This document shows, one piece after another, positions 1 through 9,526 of a stretch of DNA of 64,000 bases. The translations under genes were made by a program, and so were the position numbers. The notes beneath the pieces are model-generated. The model searched no databases, was not told the origin of the DNA, and saw only the letters and a program-made list of their open reading frames with translations. The stretch spans positions 1 to 64,000 of the forward strand of contig NZ_BAEP01000080.1 of the NCBI RefSeq assembly GCF_000315015.1, in the 5' to 3' direction. The stretch comes from Paraglaciecola mesophila KMM 241 (GTDB taxonomy: Bacteria > Pseudomonadota > Gammaproteobacteria > Enterobacterales > Alteromonadaceae). Each line of letters begins with the position of its first letter. Positions within the stretch are counted from its first letter, which is position 1.

Positions 1-33
1 TAGAGCGGCATTTTTTATTTGAAGGAAGGTTTT

Positions 34-1017
34 TTAAGCCAGTTGATTAAACAGTGACTCCAAGCTTAACCCTTTGTGACCAAGCATATCCTTGAGTCTT
101 CGCAGGGCTTCTACTTGAATTTGGCGAACTCGCTCACGTGTTAAACCTATTTCTACACCAACATCTTCTAGTGTTGAAGGTTCGTACCCTAATAACCCAA
201 ATCGTCTGGCTAATACTTCTCTTTGTTTAGGATTTAAATCTTCTAACCAGCCAACAATACTCAACTTGACGTTTTTATCTTGCAAATCTTCTTCAGGATC
301 ATGACCATTATCGTCAGCTATTATATCCAGCAATACGTTGTCGTTTTCACTGCCAATGGGGGTGTCAACCGAGGTAATACGCTCATTTAAGCGCAGCATT
401 TTAGTCACATCTGCGACGGGTTTTTGAACCGCCTCAGCTATTTCCTCTGCTGTGGGTTCATGATCTAACTTTTGCGCCAACTCGCGAGAGGTGCGCAGAT
501 ATACGTTAAGTTCTTTAACTACATGGATGGGTAAACGAATTGTGCGGGTTTGATTCATAATAGCCCGTTCAATCGTCTGGCGTATCCACCAAGTCGCATA
601 GGTAGAAAAACGAAACCCTCTTTCCGGATCAAACTTTTCAACCGCTCGGATGAGGCCGAGATTACCTTCTTCTACTAAGTCGAGTAAGGCCAAACCTCGG
701 TTGTTATAACGTCTTGCGATTTTTACCACTAATCGTAAATTACTAACAATCATACGTTGTCTTGAGGCTTCGTCGCCTTTTAAGGCTCGGCGTGAAAAAT
801 ACACTTCCTCTTCTGCTGATAGCAGGGGAGAAAAGCCTATTTCGCCTAAATATAATTGGGTGGCATCGAGATTTTTACTAGGGGCTTCTTTGCTAGAGAC
901 GATATCTTTAAATTTATCTTCAGAATCTTTCTCTGCTTTGACCAATTCTTTTTCTACGGCTTCTTCAATGTCGTCGACTAGATCTAACTCTATGGTAGCG
1001 CTATTTTGATGACTCAT
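34..1017 (-). CDS. rpoS: RNA polymerase sigma factor RpoS
   Basis: This is the stationary-phase and general-stress sigma factor, which directs core RNA polymerase to stress promoters. The 327 residues match the usual RpoS length. Region 1.2 begins near residue 51 ([11 protein letters not shown]). Region 2 with the -10 recognition helix spans about 85-160 ([16 protein letters not shown]), and region 4 with its helix-turn-helix lies at about 255-315 ([11 protein letters not shown]). The acidic N-terminus (about residues 10-50) is typical of the Alteromonadales form. It lies directly downstream of nlpD, the conserved order in gammaproteobacteria, where the main rpoS promoter usually sits inside nlpD. 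That promoter was not located here. Confidence 0.97.
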   Translation of the reverse strand: MSHQNSATIELDLVDDIEEAVEKELVKAEKDSEDKFKDIVSSKEAPSKNLDATQLYLGEIGFSPLLSAEEEVYFSRRALKGDEASRQRMIVSNLRLVVKIARRYNNRGLALLDLVEEGNLGLIRAVEKFDPERGFRFSTYATWWIRQTIERAIMNQTRTIRLPIHVVKELNVYLRTSRELAQKLDHEPTAEEIAEAVQKPVADVTKMLRLNERITSVDTPIGSENDNVLLDIIADDNGHDPEEDLQDKNVKLSIVGWLEDLNPKQREVLARRFGLLGYEPSTLEDVGVEIGLTRERVRQIQVEALRRLKDMLGHKGLSLESLFNQLA

Positions 1018-1083
1018 GGTGACTCCTTAGCTAATACTAAATTCCTAAACATCTCCTAATATTCTTATAATTATTTATTGTTA

Positions 1084-1902
1084 TTATCGCTTAGGCAGAT
1101 AGCGTAGCGGGTCTATAGATTGGCCCTTGTAGCGCACTTCAAAATGAAGTTTAACTGTGTCGGAACCACTTTTCCCCATAGTCGCAATTTTTTGACCTGC
1201 TCTAACCCACTGTTGTTCTTTCACTAGAATACTATCGTTATGGGCATAAGCGCTCAAAAATGAATCTGAGTGTTTCACTATAACTAGCTTTCCATATCCA
1301 CGCAGGGCATCCCCCGTGTAAACAACTTTGCCAGCAGCGGTCGCCAAAATAGGTGAACCTAAGCTTCCGTTAAAATCTAAGCCTTTATTACCGTGCTCAG
1401 TGTTAGAAAAACCACGTGTAACGGTGTTTTTAGTTGGCCACAGCCATGCTGCGATTTTACTTGGAAACTCACTGCCGGAAGAGGTAGTTACCTCTTTTGT
1501 AACAGTAGCGTTAGATTTACCATACGCCTGCTTTTTTGGGGGGTCAACTACTTGATTTGATTTTGAATTTGAACTCAGACCAGTGCCATTGTTAGACCTT
1601 TTAACTATTGACCTTGGTGAATTTTTGAGCGTTAAACGTTGACCTGGGAAGATATTATACGGAGGTCGAATACCGTTCAATTTTGCAATATCTCGGTAGT
1701 CTTGTCCACTTTTCCAGGAAATGGTGTAGAGCGTATCGCCCTTTTCTACTGTGTAAGTATGAGCACTATAGGACGACTTTTTGACATCCCGAAAGGTTTT
1801 GCCTTGGTAAATCTCGACAATAGGCGCAGGCGCTTTGCGACTTGAGCAAGCCGTAATCAAAATGCTAAATGAGAGAATAAGCAGACCAGGCGCTTTTTTC
1901 AT
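1084..1902 (-). CDS. nlpD: NlpD, LysM/LytM lipoprotein activator of cell-wall amidase
   Basis: This is an outer-membrane lipoprotein that activates the amidase AmiC during daughter-cell separation. The 272-residue protein has a lipoprotein signal with lipobox cysteine at residue 19 (SILITACSS). A LysM peptidoglycan-binding module follows at about 48-92 (YTVEKGDTLYTISW), then a low-complexity Ser/Asn linker. The C-terminal M23/LytM domain spans about 160-270. As in E. coli NlpD, the LytM metal-binding pattern is degenerate around GNKGLDF, so it is expected to be an activator and not an endopeptidase. It lies immediately upstream of rpoS with only 66 bp between them. Confidence 0.95.
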   Translation of the reverse strand: MKKAPGLLILSFSILITACSSRKAPAPIVEIYQGKTFRDVKKSSYSAHTYTVEKGDTLYTISWKSGQDYRDIAKLNGIRPPYNIFPGQRLTLKNSPRSIVKRSNNGTGLSSNSKSNQVVDPPKKQAYGKSNATVTKEVTTSSGSEFPSKIAAWLWPTKNTVTRGFSNTEHGNKGLDFNGSLGSPILATAAGKVVYTGDALRGYGKLVIVKHSDSFLSAYAHNDSILVKEQQWVRAGQKIATMGKSGSDTVKLHFEVRYKGQSIDPLRYLPKR

Positions 1903-1942
1903 CTGTCGTTATAGCCAGCGTGGGTAAGTGAGGTTAACAAGC

Positions 1943-2884
1943 TTATTCCCGAGGGGTAGAGCCTACTTTTTCTAAAAGTAATACTGCGCCAGCACCGAAC
2001 AGACTCAATGCGATGGCATACCATAGATAAGAAGGTTGACTTGTTAGTACCTCAAATGTGCCGGGTAATATATTTTCTTGCACTAAAGGAATCGTTTTAC
2101 CGTGACTATTCACCGTTGATTCTAAAGTGAGTTTCCAAGGCCATACTTTGTTCAACGACCCCAGCATAAAACCGCCCAATAGCGCTAATGTGAGTGTTTT
2201 ATGAGAGTTAAACATCCAGTTCAACACGCGGGAAAAGCTCAATAAACCAAATACGCAACCGATAGCAAACAGGGCCAATGTCACTATATCGAGGTCTTTT
2301 ACCGCAGTTAGAATGTGCGTGTACATACCGAGTAGAAGTAAAATAAAGCTGCCTGAAATACCGGGTAGAATCATGGCGCAAATGGCGAGCATTCCCGATA
2401 GAAAGATAAATAACTTAGTCGGTTCAATTGCACTAGGGGGGATCATTGTAATCAGATACGCGGCAAGCGTACCGAATATGAAGAAAGCAACAGTTTTTAA
2501 ATCCCAAGATTCAATATGCCGTATTAGAGACCAAATTGCTGCCAATATTAAGCCAAAGAAGAACGACCATAACATCACTGGGTAGGCATCAAGCCAGTAT
2601 AAGACCAATCGTGATATGGTGAAGATGCTTAGCATAATACCCATGAGTAACGTCAGTAAAAATGCGCCATTAATATGCTTCCACATCGCAGCGAAGCCTT
2701 GACGGAAAAGTACATTTAACGCCTCTGGTCCGCATTGTTTCAACGAGTAGATGAGTTCCTCGTAAATACCTGTGATAAATGCAATTGTGCCACCAGATAC
2801 GCCAGGTACTGCGTCTGCTGCACCCATTACCATTCCTTTTGCGGCTAAGGACAGATGGTCTCGCCATGATCGTTTATTTTGCAT
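1943..2884 (-). CDS. DUF368 multi-pass membrane protein
   Basis: This is an integral membrane protein of the DUF368 family, about 313 residues from the ATG at 2884. An in-frame TTG ten codons upstream (2914) is possible, but neither start has a strong ribosome-binding site. The family signature near the N-terminus is clear (GAADAVPGVSGGTIAF), with a second related motif midway (ILPGISGSFILLLLGMY). About eight hydrophobic segments are visible. Some DUF368 proteins have been linked to polyprenyl-phosphate recycling; applying that here is family knowledge, not something the sequence proves. It sits between pcm and nlpD, where E. coli has no gene. Confidence 0.85.
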   Translation of the reverse strand: MQNKRSWRDHLSLAAKGMVMGAADAVPGVSGGTIAFITGIYEELIYSLKQCGPEALNVLFRQGFAAMWKHINGAFLLTLLMGIMLSIFTISRLVLYWLDAYPVMLWSFFFGLILAAIWSLIRHIESWDLKTVAFFIFGTLAAYLITMIPPSAIEPTKLFIFLSGMLAICAMILPGISGSFILLLLGMYTHILTAVKDLDIVTLALFAIGCVFGLLSFSRVLNWMFNSHKTLTLALLGGFMLGSLNKVWPWKLTLESTVNSHGKTIPLVQENILPGTFEVLTSQPSYLWYAIALSLFGAGAVLLLEKVGSTPRE

Positions 2885-2993
2885 TATTTTTTGTCTATCT
2901 CTGAGGTTGTTCAATCATTAATTCAGTTTTTAGGCAGTGAGTTATTTATTACATAGCGCTACGAGTTAAGCCACTTGTTGAGTACGAAGACGA

Positions 2994-3632
2994 TCAAATG
3001 ATGTCACCCGCTACAAGAGGCACAAAGCGTACCGCTTCAATTATTTGTTCGTTAAATCTTTCACCCTCACGAGTAATGCAATGTAGTTGCTGACTTTGTT
3101 CCCCTACAGGGATGATAAGCCTGCCACCGTCATTCAGTTGTTCAACCAATTTGGCAGGTACTTGACTCGCCGCTGCGGTTACGATGATGGCATCAAACGG
3201 GCCTTTACTAGACCAACCCTGCCAACCGTCACCATGCTTCATAGAGACATTATGTAAATCCAATTGGTTCATTCTGCGTTTAGCTTGGAACTGCAAACTT
3301 TTTATACGCTCAACGCTGAATACTTTATTGAATAGCTGAGCCAAAATAGCAGTCTGATAACCCGAGCCTGTGCCAATTTCTAGCACCGCCTTTGGTGCAT
3401 TGCTTGAGGCCAACAGTAACTCTGTCATTTTCGCTACAATATAGGGTTGGGAGATGGTTTGACCTTGACCAATCGGCAACGCGGTATTTTGATATGCCTT
3501 ATGGCGTAATGCATCAGGCAAAAATAATTCTCTGGGCGTACAAGCCACAGCATTTAGGACTGAAGCATTGACTATGCCTTCTTGTTTTAACAGATGGGCT
3601 AGGCTTTCCCCTTTGCGTGAAGAAACTCTCAT
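2994..3632 (-). CDS. pcm: Protein-L-isoaspartate O-methyltransferase
   Basis: This enzyme methylates L-isoaspartyl residues that form in ageing proteins, using S-adenosylmethionine, so that they can be repaired. The 212-residue cytoplasmic protein has the class I methyltransferase SAM motif [16 protein letters not shown] at about residues 80-95. The family-typical segment [15 protein letters not shown] lies upstream at about 55-69. Length and order agree with E. coli Pcm. It sits between surE and the DUF368 gene and is read in the same direction as nlpD and rpoS, the classical surE-pcm-nlpD-rpoS stationary-phase survival cluster. Confidence 0.96.
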   Translation of the reverse strand: MRVSSRKGESLAHLLKQEGIVNASVLNAVACTPRELFLPDALRHKAYQNTALPIGQGQTISQPYIVAKMTELLLASSNAPKAVLEIGTGSGYQTAILAQLFNKVFSVERIKSLQFQAKRRMNQLDLHNVSMKHGDGWQGWSSKGPFDAIIVTAAASQVPAKLVEQLNDGGRLIIPVGEQSQQLHCITREGERFNEQIIEAVRFVPLVAGDII

Positions 3633-3720
3633 GTAACTGTCTATCCAATGTGTGTGTGATTAATACCAAATGCTGAACTGCGATAATGACGATCTACTTT
3701 CATCATGCTGTTTCTAATCA

Positions 3721-4467
3721 TTATATTTTTGTAATCCATTGTCGCACATCTTCAAGAGATTGATGAGCGGTCATATCTACTGATAAAGGAGTGACAGAGC
3801 AAAAGCCTTCACTTACGGCGTGAAAGTCTGTTCCTGGCCCTGCATCTTGTTCTTCGCCCACCGGGCCATACCAATAGATGGTTTTCCCCCTTGGGTCGGT
3901 GTCCTTTATCATTGTTTTTGCTCTATGGCGTCTTCCTTGGCGGGTTACTTTTATGCCTTTTATCTCGCCATAGGGTAAATCAGGAATATTAACGTTTAAA
4001 ATTTGGTCCGGTGGCAAGGGGTGTGCTTGCAAGTGGGTAACTATACGGCGCACAAATTTAGCTGCGCTAACAAAGTTATCACTGGTGTGGGCACATAGCG
4101 ATACCGCAATGGCGGGCAACCCCATGTACCTTCCTTCGGTGGCGGCGGCTACCGTACCAGAATAAATAACATCGTCACCCAAATTAGCACCGTGATTGAT
4201 ACCAGAGATGACTAATTCCGGGTCCTGCTGTAAAAAGCTGTTCACACCAACATGCACACAATCTGAGGGAGTACCATTGACCGCATAGAAACCACTTTGC
4301 ATTTGCTCCATACGCAAAGGTTGCTGAAGCGATAACGCATTGCTCGCGCCGCTGCAGTTACGATCAGGGGCAATGACCGTAATTTCATGGTCTTCTTTTA
4401 GCTCCTGATATAACTCAGCTAAGCCTTGAGCAAAAACGCCGTCATCGTTACTGAGTAAAATTCTCAT
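3721..4467 (-). CDS. surE: 5'/3'-nucleotidase SurE
   Basis: This is a metal-dependent survival phosphatase acting on nucleoside monophosphates and short polyphosphate. The 248-residue protein starts with the metal-binding motif ILLSNDDGV (Asp-Asp at residues 8-9). It also has the conserved SGASNALSLQQPLR segment around 42-56 and VISGINHGANLGDDVIYSGT around 85-105, which carries active-site Asn and Ser residues in this family. Its ATG overlaps the end of truD by 4 bp, so the two are probably translationally coupled. pcm follows downstream in the same direction. Confidence 0.96.
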   Translation of the reverse strand: MRILLSNDDGVFAQGLAELYQELKEDHEITVIAPDRNCSGASNALSLQQPLRMEQMQSGFYAVNGTPSDCVHVGVNSFLQQDPELVISGINHGANLGDDVIYSGTVAAATEGRYMGLPAIAVSLCAHTSDNFVSAAKFVRRIVTHLQAHPLPPDQILNVNIPDLPYGEIKGIKVTRQGRRHRAKTMIKDTDPRGKTIYWYGPVGEEQDAGPGTDFHAVSEGFCSVTPLSVDMTAHQSLEDVRQWITKI

Positions 4468-5516
4468 TCGCTGGACCCTGTATCATCAGATTCAACATTT
4501 AAAATTTCCCGCAAAACTGACGTGGCAAATGTGCCGGCGGGTAGTTCAAACGAAATGCGCAGATTATTTTGTTCCCACGCCCATGTCAGGTTACTTGGGT
4601 ATAAAACAATAGGGCGTCTTTCTTGCTCCAAGCCTAAACTGGCTAACGTTTGCGTTATTTTGGGGTGTTTCATGATAACGCTTTGCTCAAACGCGAATGC
4701 TGGACCGGCAGACGCAAGCTCGCCTTTACCCCACAAAGGTGCAGATATGGTTATGTCTCGTGTGGCTAGGCGCTGCTTGATGGTATCGTCGATATCCTCG
4801 CTAACAAAATAGCTTGCGTTACCTGCTAAAGACATTACATCGCCTTCTAAAGGCTGGGCAAAATCCCCTGCATTGATACGTTCGCTCAGTACCTCGTTAA
4901 ATAACCAAGAGCGCAACGCCGAGATAGCCATTGAGCGCTTATTACGGTTGCGAATCACTTCACCGTTAATCATTTTTTCAGCAAGCACCAAATTACTACC
5001 CTTGGGGTCATAGCGGCTGTCTCCAAATCTCTGGGGGCCATAATAATTAGGCGCCCCTGACAGGCTCACTTTCGCAATGCGTTGTTCTAAGTCGTCGCTT
5101 GGGGTGATGTCGCGTATTAAAATCGTAAACTTATTACCTTTTAATACCCCTGTTCGCAGCTTTTTATTGTGGCGAATGGCTTTGAGCACGGTCGCACCAG
5201 GTACATTAAGCGCCGACCAATCATATTCTGCTTTACCGGGCTTGTGCACACCGAACCATTGTTCGCTAACTGAGTGTTTGTCTTTGCGTCCAGCGTAGGA
5301 GACCGCGCGTAATGGTAGCTGGGTAAACTTAGCGATCTGCTCCGCCAAATAAGCGGTATTCAAGCCTTCTTTTCGTACCCACAGATAAATATGTTCGCCT
5401 TCCCCGGCAGGCTCATAGCCAAGAATTTCTTGAACCACAAAATCATCAGGTTGCCGTTTGAATATGCCTGTTGACTCGGGCTTGCTACTTAGGTACCGCC
5501 AATGGTTAATTTGCAT
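4464..5516 (-). CDS. truD: tRNA pseudouridine(13) synthase TruD
   Basis: This enzyme makes pseudouridine at position 13 of tRNA-Glu. It belongs to the TruD family, which is separate from TruA, TruB and RluA. The 350-residue protein carries the catalytic motif SYAGRKDKHSVSEQWFGVH at about residues 76-94, whose Asp is the catalytic residue in the family, and the YYGPQRFGDSRYD motif around 157-169. It overlaps surE by 4 bp and starts 4 bp from the end of ispF, so ispD-ispF-truD-surE form one tight operon as in E. coli. Confidence 0.96.
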   Translation of the reverse strand: MQINHWRYLSSKPESTGIFKRQPDDFVVQEILGYEPAGEGEHIYLWVRKEGLNTAYLAEQIAKFTQLPLRAVSYAGRKDKHSVSEQWFGVHKPGKAEYDWSALNVPGATVLKAIRHNKKLRTGVLKGNKFTILIRDITPSDDLEQRIAKVSLSGAPNYYGPQRFGDSRYDPKGSNLVLAEKMINGEVIRNRNKRSMAISALRSWLFNEVLSERINAGDFAQPLEGDVMSLAGNASYFVSEDIDDTIKQRLATRDITISAPLWGKGELASAGPAFAFEQSVIMKHPKITQTLASLGLEQERRPIVLYPSNLTWAWEQNNLRISFELPAGTFATSVLREILNVESDDTGSSE

Positions 5517-5520
5517 TCAA

Positions 5521-6009
5521 TTATGCCGCTTCGCTTTTGTTTAATAGCACCACTGCATGGCACGCGATCCCTTCTTTTCGTCCGGCAAAGCCAAGCTTTT
5601 CAGTGGTAGTGGCTTTTACATTCACCTGGTTTAATTGTGTGTTTACGTCTTGGCGGATGTTTTCACGCATGGCTTGAATATGCGGTGCCATTTTGGGCGC
5701 TTGAGCGACTATGGTTAAATCGAGGTTGCCTATTTCGAAACCATGCTCATTAACGAGTGTCATCACATGGCGTAGTAAGGCACGGCTATCAGCACCTTTA
5801 AACTGCGCATCAGTATCGGGGAAATGACCACCAATATCGCCTAAGGCCAACGCGCCTAATAGTGCATCACACAACGCGTGTAAGGCGACGTCTCCGTCAG
5901 AATGAGCCAGTAAGCCTTGCTCGTAATCAATCGTTACACCGCAAATCGTGATGGGGCCGCTATCACCAAATTTATGCACGTCGTAACCGTGACCTATACG
6001 TAAGTTCAT
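5521..6009 (-). CDS. ispF: 2-C-methyl-D-erythritol 2,4-cyclodiphosphate synthase
   Basis: This catalyses the cyclisation step of the non-mevalonate (MEP) isoprenoid pathway, releasing CMP to give methylerythritol cyclodiphosphate. The 162-residue protein shows the zinc ligands in GYDVHKF (Asp8, His10) and the [18 protein letters not shown] block around residues 35-52. The C-terminal [20 protein letters not shown] is the family signature for the CDP-binding region. Its start overlaps the end of ispD by 4 bp; truD follows after 4 bp. Confidence 0.97.
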   Translation of the reverse strand: MNLRIGHGYDVHKFGDSGPITICGVTIDYEQGLLAHSDGDVALHALCDALLGALALGDIGGHFPDTDAQFKGADSRALLRHVMTLVNEHGFEIGNLDLTIVAQAPKMAPHIQAMRENIRQDVNTQLNQVNVKATTTEKLGFAGRKEGIACHAVVLLNKSEAA

Positions 6010-6701
6010 AAGGTTGCCTTGTGTTGTAGATAAAATTCGGCCAAATGTAAGTCCTCTGGTTGGGTAACTTTAATGTTACTACTTCGCCCTTCAACTAAAT
6101 GTACCTTACCTTGCGCCCATTCTATTGCAGAGGCTTCATCGGTTATTGCTATGCCTTGGGCCATTGCTTGGCCCAAGGCGCTGCGCAGCGCATCTAACGG
6201 AAAAAATTGCGGTGTCAAAGCGTGCCATAGATTGTCACGGCTCTCTGTGTGCAATATACCGTGTGAGGTATTTCCGCGTTTCATTGTGTCACGTACCCGA
6301 CAGGCGAGAATTGCGCCATGTTCTGAATGCTCCGCCGTGGCCAATAGTTTGCTTAAATCGTCTTGGGCGAGGCAAGGGCGAGCGGCATCATGTACGAGCA
6401 CCCAGTCTGCATTTTGAATGCTGTTTAGCCCAGCTAAAACTGAGTCTGCGCGTTCACCGCCACCATCAACACGTTTTACCCAGGTTTTGCTAGCAATGGG
6501 TAAGCTGTCAAAGTATTGGTCTAATGGATTTATCGCGACAATGATTTGTTCAATTTGAGGGTGAGCGTACAGGTTCTCTAGGGTGTGCTCTAAAATGGTT
6601 TTACCGGCTATGGTCAAATATTGTTTAGGCCTGTCGGCTTGCATGCGTTGACCTATTCCTGCAGCGGGCACAACAACGGTGTACAGGGGAGCAGTTGACA
6701 T
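6006..6701 (-). CDS. ispD: 2-C-methyl-D-erythritol 4-phosphate cytidylyltransferase
   Basis: This transfers CMP from CTP to methylerythritol 4-phosphate in the MEP pathway. The 231-residue protein has the nucleotide-binding loop [20 protein letters not shown] at about residues 10-29, with the conserved Arg and Lys. It also has VHDAARPC around 103-110 and the C-terminal [12 protein letters not shown] motif. It lies 6 bp downstream of ftsB and overlaps ispF by 4 bp, the usual ftsB-ispD-ispF order of gammaproteobacteria. Confidence 0.97.
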   Translation of the reverse strand: MSTAPLYTVVVPAAGIGQRMQADRPKQYLTIAGKTILEHTLENLYAHPQIEQIIVAINPLDQYFDSLPIASKTWVKRVDGGGERADSVLAGLNSIQNADWVLVHDAARPCLAQDDLSKLLATAEHSEHGAILACRVRDTMKRGNTSHGILHTESRDNLWHALTPQFFPLDALRSALGQAMAQGIAITDEASAIEWAQGKVHLVEGRSSNIKVTQPEDLHLAEFYLQHKATL

Positions 6702-6707
6702 AGTTTT

Positions 6708-6986
6708 CTATTCTTCGCTTGGGAGTATTCGATAGAAGGTTTCGCCTTGTTTAATGAGGCCAAGTTCGTTTCTTGCTCGCTCTTCAACCGCCTCAAGACC
6801 TACTTTTAGGTCTTTGATGTCAGCTTTTAGCAAATTATTACGCTGCAATAGCTCAGTATTTTGCTCGGCTTGCTCTGCCACTGACTTTTCCATGGCGACG
6901 TACTCTGGAATACTGTTTTTACCAAACCATAAGCGATATTGCAGCGCAGCCAACAGAACGAAAAGGAGTATGGGGACTACTTTCAT
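6708..6986 (-). CDS. ftsB: Cell division protein FtsB
   Basis: This is a small bitopic division protein that links FtsL and FtsQ in the divisome. The 92 residues comprise a short N-terminus, one transmembrane segment at about 3-20 (VVPILLFVLLAALQYRLWF), and a periplasmic coiled coil over about 28-70 (NTELLQRNNLLKADIKDL). The usual tail LVKxGExFYRI-like sequence is present (LIKQGETFYRIL). It is the first gene of the operon continuing into ispD. A run resembling AAGGAG lies just upstream of the ATG. Confidence 0.93.
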   Translation of the reverse strand: MKVVPILLFVLLAALQYRLWFGKNSIPEYVAMEKSVAEQAEQNTELLQRNNLLKADIKDLKVGLEAVEERARNELGLIKQGETFYRILPSEE

Positions 6987-7156
6987 TATGCTTAGCTCCT
7001 TCTATGGTTTAGTTGTTATGGAATAACGGATAAGCGCGTATTATGCCGAGGTTTTCTCATCGCGGCTAGTGTAAGCCCTGTTAAACTCTCGCTGAGTGAT
7101 CACTTATTAACGTGGAATGGTATAGCACTCCGTTCTTTGACGTATGCGGGCGAGAA

Positions 7157-7195
7157 AGCCCCTAAGCTTAGCCACTCAGCTAAGCCTTAGGGGCT
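7157..7195 (-). terminator. Rho-independent terminator hairpin
   Basis: A long inverted repeat pairs AGCCCCTAAG-CTTAGC with GCTAAG-CCTTAGGGGCT around a short loop. It lies 23 bp beyond the stop of the minus-strand TIGR03545 gene, upstream of the ftsB region. Read on the minus strand it is followed by TTTCTCG, a weak U-tract, so termination efficiency is uncertain. Confidence 0.7.
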
Positions 7196-7217
7196 CTTAG
7201 TTGACTAATTCAGCTAA

Positions 7218-8981
7218 CTAGTTAAATAGCTTTCCTTTTAACTTATCTTTTAGCTTGTCAGTCAGCTCTTCTTTTTTCTTATCAACCACGCTGTTCAACT
7301 TACTATCAAGCATGCTTTGCATACTGCTTAAGTCACCATCTGCGAGTTTTTCCCAATCCAGCCATTGGCTCATTTCTGAATCGGTTGCGCCTAAGGGGCC
7401 TTCAATTTTGGCGTTGAGTTTATGTTTAAGCTCACTCAGTTTACTGCTTTGGTCGCCCGTTAAGTTATTGAGCATGACCTTGGCCAATTGCTTGTCTAAA
7501 TCAGAACTAAAGCTGAGATCCATATCGCCAAGAATACCGCCGATATCAGTGTTAATCGTTAAGTTACTTAAACCGGACAGGGTTTCTGCGATAACGTTTG
7601 TTAAGTTGTTACTGCCAGTGGCAGATAAATCCAACTGACTTAATGCCGCATTACCAGTACCTGAAATAACGTTTTTATCGATGCTGGCTCTACCTGAGCT
7701 AGATAGCAAACCTTTTAGCAAAGTGGAAGAGAGCTTTTCTTGGTTTAACAGTGAAACATCTGATAACGCTAAGCCTCGTAAATTCCAATCTTGATTGGCC
7801 TTTACTCCAGCATCATTTAGCCAGAAATCACCATTTAACTTCAGTGATTGCCATAATGAACTTGCGCTTGAGTCTACTTTGAAGATAGTAGGGCGACCAA
7901 TTTTTTCATGCTCATTGGTGATATCGTGCCATACGCTGAGCACACTTTCATTGCGCCAAGTAACAGATACATCCGCATTTCGAACTAAAAAATCAGGTAA
8001 TGCCGCGGTATCATCGAATGCTACCCAGCGACCATTGTAGGCTTCTTCTTCGGCTTGTTCTTCTTTGCTTTTTGCTAACATAGGGGCTGCTAAATCATAG
8101 GCGCTCAATACGTATTGGCTGAATTCGCCAGCCTTTTCGCCAAACACCATAGTGGTAACGTCTTTAATTGCGCCTTCATCGCCGGCGATTAAACCTTGCA
8201 ACTGCGCGTAATCGTCACCTGGGGCAGCTTTGAGTTCAGCAAGACGAGGGGCCATATCGTTTTTCGCATCACTTGCAGCATCTTTAAACTCGGTGATCTT
8301 AGCTTTGTCTGCTTTAATTTCTGCTCGCAAAGCATCAAACTCTTCTTTGGCTTTCGCCAATTCAAGGGGGTTTTTATAATCCATATTGGTAATGGCTTCA
8401 ACGCGCTTTTTGTAGTTTTCTAACGCGTCTTTGCTTGGAAGTTCGGCATACTTTTGTTTCAATATTTCGCTGTGCTTTTTATAAGCGGCTTGGGTTTCTT
8501 CCACTGCTTTCGTGGTTTTTAAAGGCGACTTCGCCAGTATTTCATCGACACTGGGTAAATTTTTGGGATCGAATGCTTGTTGCAGCTCTTCCTTAATGGC
8601 CGCCTTGGCGGTGCGATATACCGCCCCTTCAGATTCTCTAAGTTGCGCAAATTGTACCCCACTGACCGTCAAATCATCGATGATAACCTTGCGCAGAAGT
8701 AAAGGTGTCAGCTCGATTTGTGCGGTGATTTCATCAGCCTGGACTTGATTCTGGCTGGGCGTAGCCGGATCTGTTAATTGAACGCCTGTGAGGCTCACGC
8801 CAAAGGGTGAGAAGGTATGACTCACTTGGGCAATATTAACCTCGGCCCCGGTGGTTGATTCCAAGCTCTTGATGGCTGCAAGCTTTATCCAAAAATCGAG
8901 AAATACAATGAGAATGGCAGCAATAAGGCCGGTGACAACAAAGAATGCGATAAGCCCAGGCCAACGAATAAGTTTCTGCAT
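7218..8981 (-). CDS. TIGR03545 family AsmA-like membrane protein
   Basis: This is a 587-residue protein of the TIGR03545 family, whose function is not established. One N-terminal transmembrane helix lies at about 8-33. A periplasmic segment resembling AsmA/LPS-transport-like beta domains follows (GAEVNIAQVSHTFSPFGVSL, about 45-64), then a charged, probably coiled-coil region (about 140-300). The C-terminus is rich in Lys/Asp/Leu. It is paired with the TIGR03546 membrane protein, ending 1 bp before this gene starts; the two families are known to co-occur as neighbours. I assign no molecular function. Confidence 0.8.
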   Translation of the reverse strand: MQKLIRWPGLIAFFVVTGLIAAILIVFLDFWIKLAAIKSLESTTGAEVNIAQVSHTFSPFGVSLTGVQLTDPATPSQNQVQADEITAQIELTPLLLRKVIIDDLTVSGVQFAQLRESEGAVYRTAKAAIKEELQQAFDPKNLPSVDEILAKSPLKTTKAVEETQAAYKKHSEILKQKYAELPSKDALENYKKRVEAITNMDYKNPLELAKAKEEFDALRAEIKADKAKITEFKDAASDAKNDMAPRLAELKAAPGDDYAQLQGLIAGDEGAIKDVTTMVFGEKAGEFSQYVLSAYDLAAPMLAKSKEEQAEEEAYNGRWVAFDDTAALPDFLVRNADVSVTWRNESVLSVWHDITNEHEKIGRPTIFKVDSSASSLWQSLKLNGDFWLNDAGVKANQDWNLRGLALSDVSLLNQEKLSSTLLKGLLSSSGRASIDKNVISGTGNAALSQLDLSATGSNNLTNVIAETLSGLSNLTINTDIGGILGDMDLSFSSDLDKQLAKVMLNNLTGDQSSKLSELKHKLNAKIEGPLGATDSEMSQWLDWEKLADGDLSSMQSMLDSKLNSVVDKKKEELTDKLKDKLKGKLFN

Positions 8982-8982
8982 G

Positions 8983-9486
8983 CTATTCTCCTAGCGTCTG
9001 ATAAATTTGGTATATACGACTGCTTTTGAGGAACTGCACCAGTTTTAGTTTGTTCACCCATTGCATGAAACGCACGCGATATTGCACTACTAAAATCTTA
9101 CTGATGATCAAAATAAACGGCGCTAAAATTAGACTGAACAATAAGCTTCCCAAGGTAAGCGTGTGGTAAAACTGGGTAAGTTGACCAAATGTGGAGTTAT
9201 ATAAGCTGGTCCACATGGAGGTTAAATTAGCTGAGGTTAGTAGGGATTCGCCGATACTTGCCATCATCGGGTTGAGCATTAGTGTAAGCCCCGAAAACAG
9301 CGCATAAGCGAGTAAAAAAGTACTAAGGTTGACTCTTAGAAAAAGTACAATGAATAAAATAATGATGCTGTGTAAGCCTAAGAATGGAGTGAGCCCCATT
9401 ATCATCCCTAACATGACACCAAAAGCCAATTGCCAAGGACTGTCGTCCGAGTTTAAGGCTTTTAGTAATTTCGCTAAAAGTTGCAT
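8983..9486 (-). CDS. TIGR03546 family membrane protein
   Basis: This 167-residue integral membrane protein has the family-typical N-terminus MxxLxxLLKxLNSDxSPWQLAFGVMLGMIMGLTPFLGLHS. About four hydrophobic helices are present, at roughly 20-45, 45-70, 115-140 and a weaker one near 70. It resembles DUF2062-like proteins in its G-x-TPFLG motif. The downstream partner TIGR03545 gene begins 1 bp after its stop, so they form a two-gene unit. The function is unknown. Confidence 0.8.
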   Translation of the reverse strand: MQLLAKLLKALNSDDSPWQLAFGVMLGMIMGLTPFLGLHSIIILFIVLFLRVNLSTFLLAYALFSGLTLMLNPMMASIGESLLTSANLTSMWTSLYNSTFGQLTQFYHTLTLGSLLFSLILAPFILIISKILVVQYRVRFMQWVNKLKLVQFLKSSRIYQIYQTLGE

Positions 9487-9526
9487 TAGTAAGTCCTTAT
9501 ATTAAAAATTCAGTGTAGTCATGAAG